From NCBI GenBank assembly GCA_036583965.1, contig JAZBQD010000095.1, positions 40,864 to 104,863 on the forward strand: a DNA stretch of 64,000 nucleotides. The letters are read 5' to 3'. Of this stretch, positions 53,848 to 63,663 are shown piece by piece (within the stretch, counting starts at the first letter, position 1; every line of letters begins with the position of its first letter). The position numbers and the translations under genes were made by a program. The notes beneath the pieces are model-generated. The model was not told the origin of the DNA. It ran no database searches and saw only the letters and a program-made list of their open reading frames with translations. Source of the stretch: Prunella strophiata. Its lineage: Eukaryota; Chordata; Aves; Passeriformes; Prunellidae.

Positions 53848-55633
53848 ATGAATCCCTGATCCCCCAGCAGAAGGAAAACTAATGGTGGCTTGGACCATAG
53901 AGCAGCTTGGACACTTACCTCTTGACAGTGTGCCTCCAGATCCAGGGGCTGGGAAAAAAACATCAGGGATGAACTCGTTTTCATAGAGGTAGAGGTAGTC
54001 GAAAGTGGGTGTCTCAGCTGAAGCTCAAGGGAGGCAGCTTCTCTGCAGCATGGTGCCTCCAAAACTCTTCCTGCCACACCAGGTGAGAACACACGCATCC
54101 TCCCAAGCCGTCTGTGACTGCTGCTTCTCTTCTTCTCTCTGACTCCACACACCACAAGTGGCTAGAAGGGTTGTCTCTGCAGTTTTTTTGTGCACATCAA
54201 GGCAAACACTTCTCCCCCTACACACACAAAATTCCCAGCTGTGACACCTTAAAGATACAATGGCAATTTTGGGCCACAAATGATCATGGGATACCTTATC
54301 ATTATGAGCCACCCCCCAAGATAGAAAGATATGCCTAGAAGATGAAAATTCGGCCCATGAAACTTAAGACCTGTACAGCCTCCAAAATCCTTTTAGTGGA
54401 CGTCTCTTAAAGAACCTGAAGCTCTCTCTGCTTGTCTTATCAGGTATGTGAACGGGGCCAGGGGATACATCACAGAAAAGGTTATAATGCAGTCTCCACT
54501 GAGACCAAAGGAATAGGAAAGTGCTCATTCATCTGAGGATTTGCAAACATGGGCTCCTGATGGAGAGTCTCTCAAAAACAGGCAGGTCTGGTTGGCTGGG
54601 ACAGCATTCAGTTCTTAGAACTTTTGGTGAGGAGAGATTGAGGAACCCAGAGAAGAACATGATCTCCCATGCAAGTCTGTGGGGATGACTTTGCTCAGTC
54701 CTTGGTGTCTGCTGAAGAGGGGAGTATAAGGTCAAAAAACCCAAAACCCTAACAAACTCAGCATTCAGCAGTCAAAATCCTTCTCAAGGCCACTTTCCAG
54801 CAATAAATAAACTCGTGATTCTCAGTAAGCTCAGAAACTGCTGGTAGTGCTGGGTATTTTGCAGCAATTCAGGAAAATCCATCTCTTGGTCCAGCATGGA
54901 CAGCAAACTCCAGGGCCAGAGACTTCTCAGCAGTCTTCTTTGATTTCTTTTTTGCGCCTTAGCTGTGAAGAGCTTGGACATTCACATGTCAAGCCCCATC
55001 CTAGCTAAAACATGAGCAATTGCACCAGTGAATTCCAGAGTGAAGAGTGTGACCTGTGTTATAGATGAATAATGTAAGACAAAGCAAAAGCCTCCACCTG
55101 TGCTGCCTCAGCTCTCTCATGGCAAGAATGACAGGGAAAAGCAAAAGCCAGAGGCAAGAGATAAACAAAAACATAAAAAGCGGGAGCCTCTGCCTTGGGC
55201 AAAAGCCATGTGGCCAGAGAGAGTTCTGCTTGAGGGAGCTGGCTTTAAAAAAAGGACCAGCACCCCTGGCCTGCCATGCAATTGCATTTCCAGCCATGCC
55301 AGACAGTAACAATTTTGGGCACAGATAGATAGGAAATGCAATAACATTTTTGGTAACCCAGGACATTACCCACCCTTCATTCCATATAATTTGACTCATG
55401 CCCCAATTAATACCTTTCAACTGTACACATATATACATATACAAGTACAATCATTTCAATAGCCATTTACCATCCCCCAGGATATGGACTGAGTTCATTT
55501 GGTCCATGACTGATATGACTGGAGCAGTCCATTCTCATTGTTCGTGGTAATTGCAACATGCAATGGCAGTGACATTTAGCAACCAGTGTTACAAATGCAA
55601 TTCAACATTACAGGCTGTTCTAACCAAAAGTCA
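53848..55633. other. Unassigned, probably mixed LTR debris
   Basis: AATAAATAAAC near 54803 and a TGTAAGACAAAGC to CCCAGGACA interval (about 55073-55363) suggest LTR remnants. No ends with TSD or internal coding sequence could be fixed. Confidence 0.35.
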
Positions 55634-58079
55634 AATCACAGAATCACAGAATCACTAGGTTGGAAGAGACCTTAGACATCATCCAGTCCAACCCATGACC
55701 TAACAACTCAACTAAACCATGGCACTGAGTGCCACATCCAATCTTTTTTTAAACACATTGAGGGAGGCTGACTGCACCACTGCCCCGGGCAGACCATTCC
55801 AGTACTTTATCACTCTTCCCATAAAACCTTTTTCCTAATAGCCAACCTATGGCACAGCTTGAGACTGTGTCCTCTGGTTCTGTCAGTTGCTGCCTAGAGA
55901 AAGAGACCGACCCCCACCTGACTACAGCCACCTTTCAGGAAGTTGTAGAGAGTGATATGATCATCTCTGAGTCTCCTTTTCTCCAGGCTAAACAACCCCA
56001 GCTTCCTCAGTCGTTCCTCATAGGGCTTGTGTTCCAAGCCCCTCACCAGCCTTGTTGCCCTCCTCTGGATGTGCTCAAGCATCTCAACATCCTTCCTAAA
56101 CTGAGGGGCCCAAAATTGGACACAATACCCAAGGTGTGGCCACACCAATGCCAAGTACAGGAGAAGAATGACTTCCTTGGTCCTGCTGGCCACAGTATTC
56201 CTGATACAGGCCAGGATGCCATTGGCCTTCTTGGCCACCAGGGCACACTGCTGCCTTATGTTCAGTCAGCTGTCGACCAGCACCCCTAGGTCCCTTTCTG
56301 TCTGGGCACTGTCCAGCCATACCGTCCCCAGCCTATAACATTGCAGGGGGTTACTGTGGCCAAAATGTAGGACTCGGCATTTGGACTCATTAAACTTCAT
56401 CTTATTGGACTCTGCCCATCCATCCAACCATTCCAGGTCTCTCTGCAGAGCCCTCCTTCCTTCCAACAGATCGACACACACTCCCAGCTTAGTGTTGTCT
56501 GCAAATTGACTAATGAAACACTCAATATCCTCATCCATGTCATCAATAAAAATATTGAACAGAACTAGCCCCAGCACAGACCCCGGAGGGACATCACTAG
56601 TGACTGGCCGCCAACTGGGTGCAGCACCGTTCACCACCACACTCTGGGCCTGGCCATCCAGCCAGTTCTTGACCCAGCAAAGAATGCTCCTGTCCAAGTC
56701 ATTGCCTGCCAGCTTTTCCAGGAGTATGCTGTGCGAGACAGTGTCAAAAGCCTTGCTGAAGTCCAAATAGGCAATATCCACAGCCTTTCCTGCATCCACC
56801 AGGCGGGTCACCTGGTCATAAAAGGAGACCAGGTTGGTCAAACGTTACCTACCCCTCCTAAACCCATGCTGGCTGGGTCTGATAGCCTGGCCATCCTGTA
56901 GGTGCTGTGTGATGGCACTCAATATAAACTGTTCCATAACCTTACTGGGTAGTGAGGCCAGATTAATTGGCCTATAATTACCAGGATCCTCCTTCTCACC
57001 CTTTTTATGAATGGGCGTCACACTGGCCAGCTTCCAGTCATCTGGAACCTCACCAGTGAGCCAGGACTGCTGGTAAATGATGGAGAGTGGCTTCGCAAGC
57101 TCATCTGCCAGCTCTCTCATCACCCTGGGATGGATCCCATCTCGTCCCATAGATTTATGAATATCCAAGCATTTCAGAAGTTCTTTGACTGCCTCCTCTT
57201 GGATAATGGGGGACCATTCTGTTCCCTGGCACCATCAACCAACCCAAGAGGACAGTTGTCCTAGGGACAAGAAGTTTTCCCACTAAAGACCACGGCAAAG
57301 AAGGCATTAAGCCCTTCTGCCTTCTCCTCATCTGCAGTTACTAAGTTCCCTCTCTAGTCGAGAAAAGAACAAATGTTGGTCTTACCCTTCCTTTTGCCAT
57401 AAATATATTTGTAAAAACATTTTTTATTATCCTTTACAAAAGTTGCCAAATTAAGTTGGAACTGAGATTTGGCCTCCCTAAGGTTTTTCCTACATGCCCT
57501 AGCAATCCCCTTCAATACTTCCTGCGAGACCTGACTCTCTTTCCAAAGATGATACATCCTCCTTTTATTCCTAAGTTCTTTCAAAACCTCCTTGCTCATC
57601 CAGGCTGGACGTTTGCCAGGTAGACTCATCTTTTAGCACACGGGGACAGTCTGTTCCTGTGCCCTCAAGATCTCTGTTTTGAAGCATGCCCACCTTTCCT
57701 GGACTACTTTGTTTTTAAGGGCTGCTTCCCAAGGAACTCTCTGAATAAGTCTCCTAAATAGGCCAAAATCTGCCCTCTGGAAGTCCTATGTAAAAGTCTT
57801 ACTGATGTTCCTCCTGATTTCACCAAATATCAAGAACTCCATAATTTCATGATCACTATGCCCCAAGTGACCTCCAACCGCCACATCTCCCACCAGCCCA
57901 TTTCCATTTGCAAACAACAGGTCTAACATAGTCCCTCCCCTGGCGGACTCACTCACCAGCTGTGACAAAACGTTGTCCTCCACACACTCTGAGAACCTCC
58001 TGGTCTGCCTTTTATCTGTTGTAATAAGTTCCCAGCAGATATCTGCTAGGTTAAGGGAACCTACAAAAACAAGGGCTGG
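55634..58079 (-). mobile_element. CR1-2 LINE, 2.4 kb, 5' part cut off
   Basis: The 3' end shows ATCACAGAATCACAGAATCAC, the avian CR1 terminal repeat. On the minus strand, 57786-58077 carries the end of the endonuclease (SARGGTMLDLLFANGNGLVGD, HSDHE). 57629-57354 is the linker, 57168-56845 the RT fingers (KGEKEDPGNYRPI), 56841-56266 the palm, and 56238-55894 the C-terminus. Separations between the RT pieces are single stops (a TAA at 56842-56844 and a TGA after 56266). The element is cut at 58080 by ERV-F. Confidence 0.93.
56266..56841 (-). pseudogene. CR1-2 reverse transcriptase palm
   Basis: The 191-codon open frame has motif A ([19 protein letters not shown]), motif B ([17 protein letters not shown]), the catalytic box and a C-terminal [11 protein letters not shown] block. 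The catalytic box reads FADN rather than FADD, so one metal-binding Asp is Asn, and the enzyme should be inactive even where the frame is open. Full-length CR1 ORF2 is about 900-1000 codons; this is the central part. Confidence 0.9.
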
Positions 58080-58492
58080 TGCCGGAGGTCTCTCAGGAGC
58101 TCGAGATGACCCCAAGATGTGTTGGAAAGTCTCTGTTTCCCAGCCCGATAACCGAAGAAGGAGTCAGGAGTCTTCTTGTGCAGTTTTCAAGGTTGTTCAT
58201 TACTTCTTATCTAACAAATTTTCTCCCTGACCAGCCGAGGTCTGTTTAGCAGGTCAGTCCACGGCACACTGCCCACTGCCCACCTCTGGGGCAGTGTTGT
58301 CTTTTTATACTAAAAACTACGTGTACATTATTTACAGTTATTTTCCAATACCTATCATCTATGTTACAGAGTCTAACTCTACTCTAAACCAATCCAAAAG
58401 AGCCACCATCACCCAGAAGATGGAGGCTATGAAGAAGGAGAAAGAAGGACAGAACACACCCAAATTCCTCCATCTTGACCCCTGAACCCTTA
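58080..58492 (-). mobile_element. ERV-F 3' LTR
   Basis: The plus strand begins TGCCGGAGGTCTCTCAGG. TTTTTATACTAAAAAC near 58300 (minus TATAAAAAG) marks the promoter. The outer U3 start reads TAAGGG in place of the TGAGGG seen at 14127. TTTTGGGGTTTTTTAGAA on the minus strand just upstream is the polypurine tract candidate. Confidence 0.8.
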
Positions 58493-58547
58493 TTCTAAAA
58501 AACCCCAAAATTCTACTTTTTCAACCTGTGATAAACTTTTAATTACT

Positions 58548-59290
58548 CTACTTAATTTTTGTGGCTCGCAACTCTTCATATAAAGTTGGTAATCTTTTCC
58601 ATGGCTCAAAATCAAAGGCACAGGGGTCTTGGGCTCTGTGCCAAGGTCTCTGAGCCCCCTGCCAGGGGCTTGAGCCATCCAGGGCAACCAGAGGGATGTC
58701 CTGACTTCCGACATCTCCCCCTTCTGTTTGAACCAAAAATGACTTTTTTGCGGCCCGGTTCATGGCTTGGCGCATGCACTGAAAGACACACGGCAGGATG
58801 AGCAGAAAAATCACAAGCCCCACTAATATATAAAAACCTATTTTCAAAAGTTCCTTCCACAACGGTGAAAGGTCAAAAAAATCAAACATGCCATCCATCC
58901 ATGATCCAGTAACTTCTCCCAAGTTTTGTCACACTTTCTTGTAACTGTTTTACATTTTCGTGAATTGAGTTCGAATGATCGGACAAGTTCATGCAACACA
59001 TTACTTCAAATTCTTCACACCCGTGCCCATGCGTCAGCAATAGATAATCGATTCCTGCTCTGTTTTGAAGGGTGGCTCGTCTTACACTGTCGACATCGGT
59101 TAACATGTCACTCAGTGCAAGAGAGGTGGCACAAGCATGTTTGCTCAGCCAACAACCCATGTGATCCAGCTGAGTCAAGGCCTCCCCTGATGCTGCCTGA
59201 GGTGAGAATATTGCTACTGCAATTCTCCAAGCCTTGTTCCATGTATAAACCTCATCATCACAAGCTGAATCATGCTGTGTAATTGATCTT
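58548..59290 (-). pseudogene. ERV-F env, transmembrane subunit
   Basis: 59178-58882 encodes the ectodomain: LTQLDHMGCWLSKHA, a coiled-coil-like heptad segment, LQNRAGIDYLLL (immunosuppressive-domain-like region) and HGCEEFEVMCC, a CX6CC disulfide motif. After a frame break, 58922-58548 gives a DLSPLWKELLK stem, a membrane span (GFYILVGLVIFLLILPCVF) and a long cytoplasmic tail ending in LRATKIK. This arrangement is that of alpha- and gamma-type covalent envelopes. The protein is broken by at least one frameshift. Confidence 0.85.
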
Positions 59291-60015
59291 TTCCCTCAAC
59301 ATTTTTGTTCTTTTAAAATTTTCAGATGGGGTGTTAGCAATGACAATCTCCCAATGCTGCATGGACCTCCTTTGATGTTTGCAGGGATACCCGGTCAAAT
59401 TCTGTCCCCACAAATGAAAAAGATTCCTTGCGGCAATTGTGCAGGAACTTGGAGGGGTAGTTTGCTTTACACCTTGGTGTAATTACACGAGGAAGATGCA
59501 TTTCTGTAAATGTTATGATAAAGAGTAACATCTAATGTTCTGTTTTTGATTTGTGCCACTTCTGACAGATTGAACTTTATGCAAAAGTTCATTCTCACTG
59601 AACCGAGAATTTCCACTTCCTGAGGTTCGAAAGGAGCCACAGGAAGAAATTGAGTCCAAACACGCCATCCATCCACAGGAGTCGACATGACCTGCTACGC
59701 CTTAGGGGGGATGTCTTTTGGAATTGGCCATTCTTTCACTGGCAAGCCCACCAAACATGTTGAAAATGGCTTTTTTGACCTTGAGTGTGTCAGGCAAATG
59801 GTGTCCAAACCTGCTGCATTGGCTAAAGTCTCCCAAACATTCTCTTTTGGTTGAATCATTGGTAAATCTGCCCCATTGCCTAAGGTAATTGATAGGAAGA
59901 TGGAACACAAAAACAACATCTGAGTGAACCCCAGATTAACCCTTAGGCTCATGGCTTCCCTTCTGTGAGAATCTTTTGCCATGCAATCACACCCAAGTCC
60001 CGAAAGAAACCCCAA
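59291..60015 (-). pseudogene. ERV-F env, surface subunit
   Basis: 60015-59695 begins with a hydrophobic signal-like segment (TQMLFLCSIFLSITLGNG) after about 25 residues, then NVWETLANAAGLDTICL and FSTCLVGLP, words typical of avian alpharetrovirus-like SU N-termini. 59688-59467 continues (VDGWRVWTQFLPVAPF), and a further shifted frame reaches about 59334 with SFVGTEF. Frameshifts and stops prevent expression. Cysteines and N-glycosylation sites (NASSSCNYT) remain visible. Confidence 0.75.
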
Positions 60016-60128
60016 GTCCTTGAACTCCTTATGTGTTGCTCGATGAGGAGTTCACGATCTTGGCTTCTGCTTCCGTCTGTGTGCTTGCCTCTTCGTGTCC
60101 AGGGTTTGTGTCTGGTTGCGTCTGGGTC

Positions 60129-60801
60129 TGTCCTGGTTTAGGGCAAATTTGGCAGAGAACCTCCAAAGGGGGCCCCTTCAAAAAGTAAACTCCCACGGCC
60201 CCTCCCCCCAACCGGTTCGGGAAGTATTTCTCGGAGAGAGAAGTGGAAAGAACCTGTTTATTTAACAGGCACAGCACCCCCCAGCACACAAAATGAACAA
60301 TACTGGATGACAACACTCTTTCACCGCTCTGAAAAAAGATGACAAATTCAGAAAGTCTTTCCTGGGGGTGGTCGCTCTGTTTTCGGTCTCTCCGGCGCTG
60401 GGGATGGCTGCTGCAGGCCACAAGGTGTAAACTCTCGGTGTTTCCCAGGTCCCAGTCCGGAGCAGGTTCAAATGGTTTCAGGAAAGGGAAAGGGGAAAAA
60501 AAACAGTCCAGGGAAAAATTGGACTGCCTAGCTAAACTAACTAATAAGCAAAGCAAGGAGCAAAGCAGAAGCAGAAGCAGGAGGAAAGCAAAATCAAGAG
60601 CAAAAGCAAAAATCCAAAGCAAATGCAGCACTATGTACTTTGCTGCTCTCTGTGTCCCGTCACCTGTGGGGGAGCAGGCTGATAACAAGACAAAACAAAA
60701 CTTCACTTTTCGGAGCCAGTCTTGAAGCCACAGAACATAATATCCAGCATAAACAGAGCAGACGATTGGGGATACAAGCACCATAGCATCACTCCAGGAC
60801 A
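60129..60801 (-). mobile_element. Solo LTR at the ERV-F IN/env junction
   Basis: The 673-bp LTR begins TGTCCTGG and ends CCAGGACA, a perfect 8-bp inverted terminus, with a perfect 5-bp TSD GGGTC (60124-60128 and 60802-60806). CCTGTTTATTTAACAGG near 60256 gives AATAAA on the minus strand. The 268-codon open frame crossing it is an artefact of LTR sequence read through. Confidence 0.93.
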
Positions 60802-60888
60802 GGGTCCAATATGGCTTCATGTGTCTTGCCAACACCCACTTCGGTCCTCATTCTGTGGAGACACAAGCAAAACCCTTTCCCCAAGTGA

Positions 60889-61780
60889 TTAATTTAAAAG
60901 GTCCTTCAATTTTCCTGACTCTGGATTTCGGATCAAAACTAAAGGATTCTCCCTTAGCTTTGCCTGCGTGCTGTTTGAAAAGTGTCTTATGATCGGTGGA
61001 GTGGGCTCTGAAAAAGAACCATTAAGAAAATTCAACACATATAAAGCTTTTTTCAACCGCATGTGAGGCATTGCCTCTGCCTCCCCCCTTTTCTGTTTAT
61101 CCAAAAGGGATTTCAGGGTGTGGTGTGTTCTTTCAATGATTGCCTGACCTGTGGGAGAGTGGGGAATACCAAAGGTATGTCCGACACCCCACTTTTTCAT
61201 AAAACTTGTCAAGCACTTTCCTGATATAAGTTGGACTATTGTCTGTTTTTATTTCTTGTGGCACCCCTAATGATGCAAATGCTTGCAAAAAGTGTCGACA
61301 GGCATGCTGTGTGGTTTCTCCTGTATGTAGTGATGCGAAAATTGCTCCTGAAAAGGTATCAACTGACACATGAATATTCTTAAGTTTCCCAAAAGATGGA
61401 TATTTTGTGACATCAGTTTGCCACAGCTGAAGACTCTGCAATCCCCTTGGATTGACTGCTCCTGTGGATGCAGGTGGCTGCACAAGCTGACAGTCTGGAC
61501 AAGCCTGAATAATTTCTTTTGCTTGGCTTTTGGAAATGTGAAAATATTCCATCAACGCCTGTGCATTCTGATGGAAAAATGCATGACTCATCTTTGCCTG
61601 TTGAAAGATGTCTGGCAAGGTTTGTAAAATGGACATCGTTAATTTGTCTGCCTGGGCATTCCCTTCTGCTAGAAGTCCTGGAAGAGAAGAATGTGCTCTG
61701 ATGTGGGTGATGAAGTATTTATGTCTTCTGTTTTCCAGCAGTATCTTCATACATGATAAGTATGAATATAAAATTTCATT
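60889..61780 (-). pseudogene. ERV-F integrase
   Basis: 61750-61133 and 61212-60889 are two frames of one integrase. The zinc domain reads HAFFHQNAQALMEYF...ACPDCQ, and the catalytic core has Asp in QTDVTKYPSFG, Asp in IKTDNSPTY, and Glu in GQAIIERTHH (after the frameshift near 61170). The TDVTHIP-like core wording is betaretroviral. RNase H end words (RAHSSLPG, EGNAQAD) lie at the start of the first frame. The D,D-35-E residues are all present but in two frames. Confidence 0.85.
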
Positions 61781-61786
61781 GTTTGT

Positions 61787-62040
61787 TTATTTCAAAAGTG
61801 AACCTTCCAATCTTTTGACCACATTTGCAACATATACTGAATCTGTGATCAAACTGAGAGGTTTCTGGAACAATTCAAAAACCCTGACTACTGCTGCCAA
61901 TTCCACAATTTGTGGTGAACCTTGTACTATTTTTATGTCTGATTCCCATTCCCCTGTAGCTAGATTTTGCCACATGATCACTGATTTGTCGGTCTTTCCT
62001 GAACCATCGGTAAACACTGTCACTCCGTCCAATGGTTCCT
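61787..62040 (-). pseudogene. ERV-F RNase H, truncated by ERV-G
   Basis: The minus-strand frame carries VTVFTDGSGKTDKS (first catalytic Asp), QIVELAAVVRVFE (Glu) and ITDSVYVANV (Asp). It is closely related to the ERV-A RNase H at 100-492. The ERV-G LTR starts at 62041, only about 10 codons upstream of the TDGSG motif. Confidence 0.85.
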
Positions 62041-62417
62041 TGTTGTATTGCACTGTCCCATGGGGTGTCCCATTCTTCCCCTTTGCCCCCCCCAGGCCCT
62101 GGTGGGCAGTGGTTAATCCCAGGTTTGCCCCTCCCCTTGCCCCTCCCCCCTTGTATCCCATTGGCTGCGGTCCCCTTCCTCCGCCCTCCTTCCCCTGGCC
62201 TTAAAACCACCTGGACAGGTGAGCTGGGCCTCTTTTTCCCTCCTGGGAAGCACTGGGATATCTGGTGGCTCCTACCAAGAAAATAAAGCAGGACTACGTT
62301 CCCGAGAGAAAAAGAGCGCCTTTCGTCTCTTGCTTTTGTCCCATGTGAGATTGACCAGGGCAAAGGTCCAAAGCTAGCCAGATCGGACAGGACCAAGCCT
62401 CACAAGTCAAACTCACA
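62041..62417 (+). mobile_element. ERV-G 5' LTR
   Basis: It begins TGTTGTATTGCACTG and ends AAACTCACA. It has an inverted CCAAT box (CCCATTGGCTG, near 62157), a CCTTAAAACC TATA-like element near 62200, and AAATAAAGCAGG near 62280 before a conserved U5. The C-rich U3 suggests Sp1-like sites (inference). Confidence 0.85.
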
Positions 62418-62419
62418 GC

Positions 62420-62437
62420 TGGCGTTCCACGTGGTTT
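62420..62437 (+). promoter_or_regulatory. ERV-G primer-binding site candidate
   Basis: TGGCGTTCCACGTGGTTT starts two bases after the LTR. The tRNA was not assigned by eye. Confidence 0.5.
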
Positions 62438-62639
62438 CCTTTCCCACGAAACGAGGCCACGCAACAGCTGGGAATCCACACGCGTGGATTTAGTACGCTT
62501 TTGGACTGTCAGCTACCTCGGGTGCTTCGTCGCTTTCTGGTCGGTTAAAGTTCACGAGGGCGAGATCGGCAATTTGTTCCAGCCCCGGAGCAAATCGATC
62601 TCTGACAAAAGACTCCCTTGCATCTTTGCAGCCAAACCC

Positions 62640-63110
62640 AAGCCCCAGGAGGGGTGAGTACCCTGCGGTTGGTAGCGGGGACCCCGGAGTGACCCCCGGG
62701 TGGTGGGGGTTTCTTCCTAGGGCGGGGAAAGGTTTGGCACTGTGGGAGGGGGTGTTTGTGTGTTCAGCGCGGTTTTTGCGGTCAGTGCGGCTCCATTTCG
62801 CGTGGTCCGGGTGCCGGCAGGGCGGCCCCGGTTCGGCAGCAGCGGCGCGCGCGGCTCCGGGAGCGGCGGGCGGTTTCCGCGGCACGGCGGGGGAGCGCGA
62901 GCGGCGGCGGGGAAGCCGCGGTTTGTGTTTTTGCCGCGGTTCGTGTTTTTGCCGCGGGCGGACCCGGCACGGGCGGCTCCGAGCCCGGCGCAGCGGCCAC
63001 GTGGCTGCGGCGAGCACGGCAGCTGCCGGCGGCCGTTTGAAACCCGCGCGGGCTTGCAAACACGTGGTCTCGCTCCCCACTCCGGGAGAGGGGAGGAGAC
63101 TGCCCGGACG
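62640..63110 (+). promoter_or_regulatory. ERV-G CpG-rich leader
   Basis: About 450 bp of very GC- and CpG-rich DNA, unlike anything else in the window, lies between PBS and gag. It contains two 18-bp tandem units CCGCGGTTYGTGTTTTTG (62916-62933 and 62934-62951). A GGGGTGAGT word at 62651-62659 is a candidate splice donor for subgenomic transcripts. The long GC-rich frames on both strands are composition artefacts. Confidence 0.6.
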
Positions 63111-63198
63111 CTTTTCCTGATTTGGCTGTGGACGGAGTGCTTTCGGTTTTCTGTTTGTGCTTGCAAGGAAGGCAGATTAACGTGTTCAGATTACGAGT

Positions 63199-63663
63199 AT
63201 GGGGGCGAAGTTGTCTGTAACACAGAAAGGCATTTATCTTTTAGTTTTAGATACCCTAAGTAGTGGAAACTGCAAAGTTTCCAAAGCAGTGTTGAAACGG
63301 TTTGTTCACTGGATATCTTTTCACTTCCCTCAGTTTACCCAGCAGAATGTTTATTCTGTCTCTGCCTGGGACAAAATTGGAGCATTGTTAACATCAAAAG
63401 CAGAGCAGGGAGACAGTACAGTGTCTCAGTTTTTCCCGGTGTTTATTTTAATCCGGAAAGAAGTGCTTCAGAGGGAAATGAAAGGACAGCCACAGCAAGC
63501 CTCCCTTCCTGCAACTTCCCTTACCCTTCCTCCTAATCCCTCTGCCCCTGAACTGGGAGGGATGTGCGAGGCAAACCGTATTACGCAGGGTTCCTGGCAC
63601 AGCCACTGTTCCCCTGGCCTCCGGCTTCCCACTCAGTACCCTGGCTCTGGCAGTCGTGCGTAG
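63199..63663 (+). CDS. ERV-G gag matrix (open N-terminal part)
   Basis: ATG at 63199 opens a 154-codon frame starting MGAKLSVTQKG. Gly2 suggests myristoylation. A helical core follows (LKRFVHWISFHFPQF near residue 32, YSVSAWDKIGALL near residue 52, FFPVFILIRKEVL near residue 78), resembling a betaretroviral-type matrix. It then becomes Pro/Gln-rich and stops at 63661-63663. Gag would direct assembly at the plasma membrane. Whether the stop or a frame change near 63500-63660 is a lesion cannot be decided without the rest of gag. Confidence 0.7.
   Translation: MGAKLSVTQKGIYLLVLDTLSSGNCKVSKAVLKRFVHWISFHFPQFTQQNVYSVSAWDKIGALLTSKAEQGDSTVSQFFPVFILIRKEVLQREMKGQPQQASLPATSLTLPPNPSAPELGGMCEANRITQGSWHSHCSPGLRLPTQYPGSGSRA

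Larger units (their letters stand above)
58080..62040 (-). mobile_element. ERV-F: 3' half of a betaretrovirus-like provirus
   Basis: It is inserted in CR1-2 at 58080. In minus orientation: RNase H (cut at 62040 by ERV-G), betaretroviral-type integrase, env with a CX6CC ectodomain, and a 3' LTR at 58080-58492. A solo LTR sits at 60129-60801. The 5' half and the remainder of CR1-2 would be to the right of ERV-G, beyond the window. Confidence 0.85.

Noticed and set aside
60029..60835. 268-codon frame with a leucine-rich segment, resembling a membrane protein
   Set aside because: It runs through a solo LTR with exact termini and TSD. Only its ends correspond to ERV-F sequence.
62490..63263. Multiple long Ala/Arg/Gly/Pro-rich frames on both strands
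   Set aside because: GC-rich leader lacks stop codons by composition; no family motif or consistent start.
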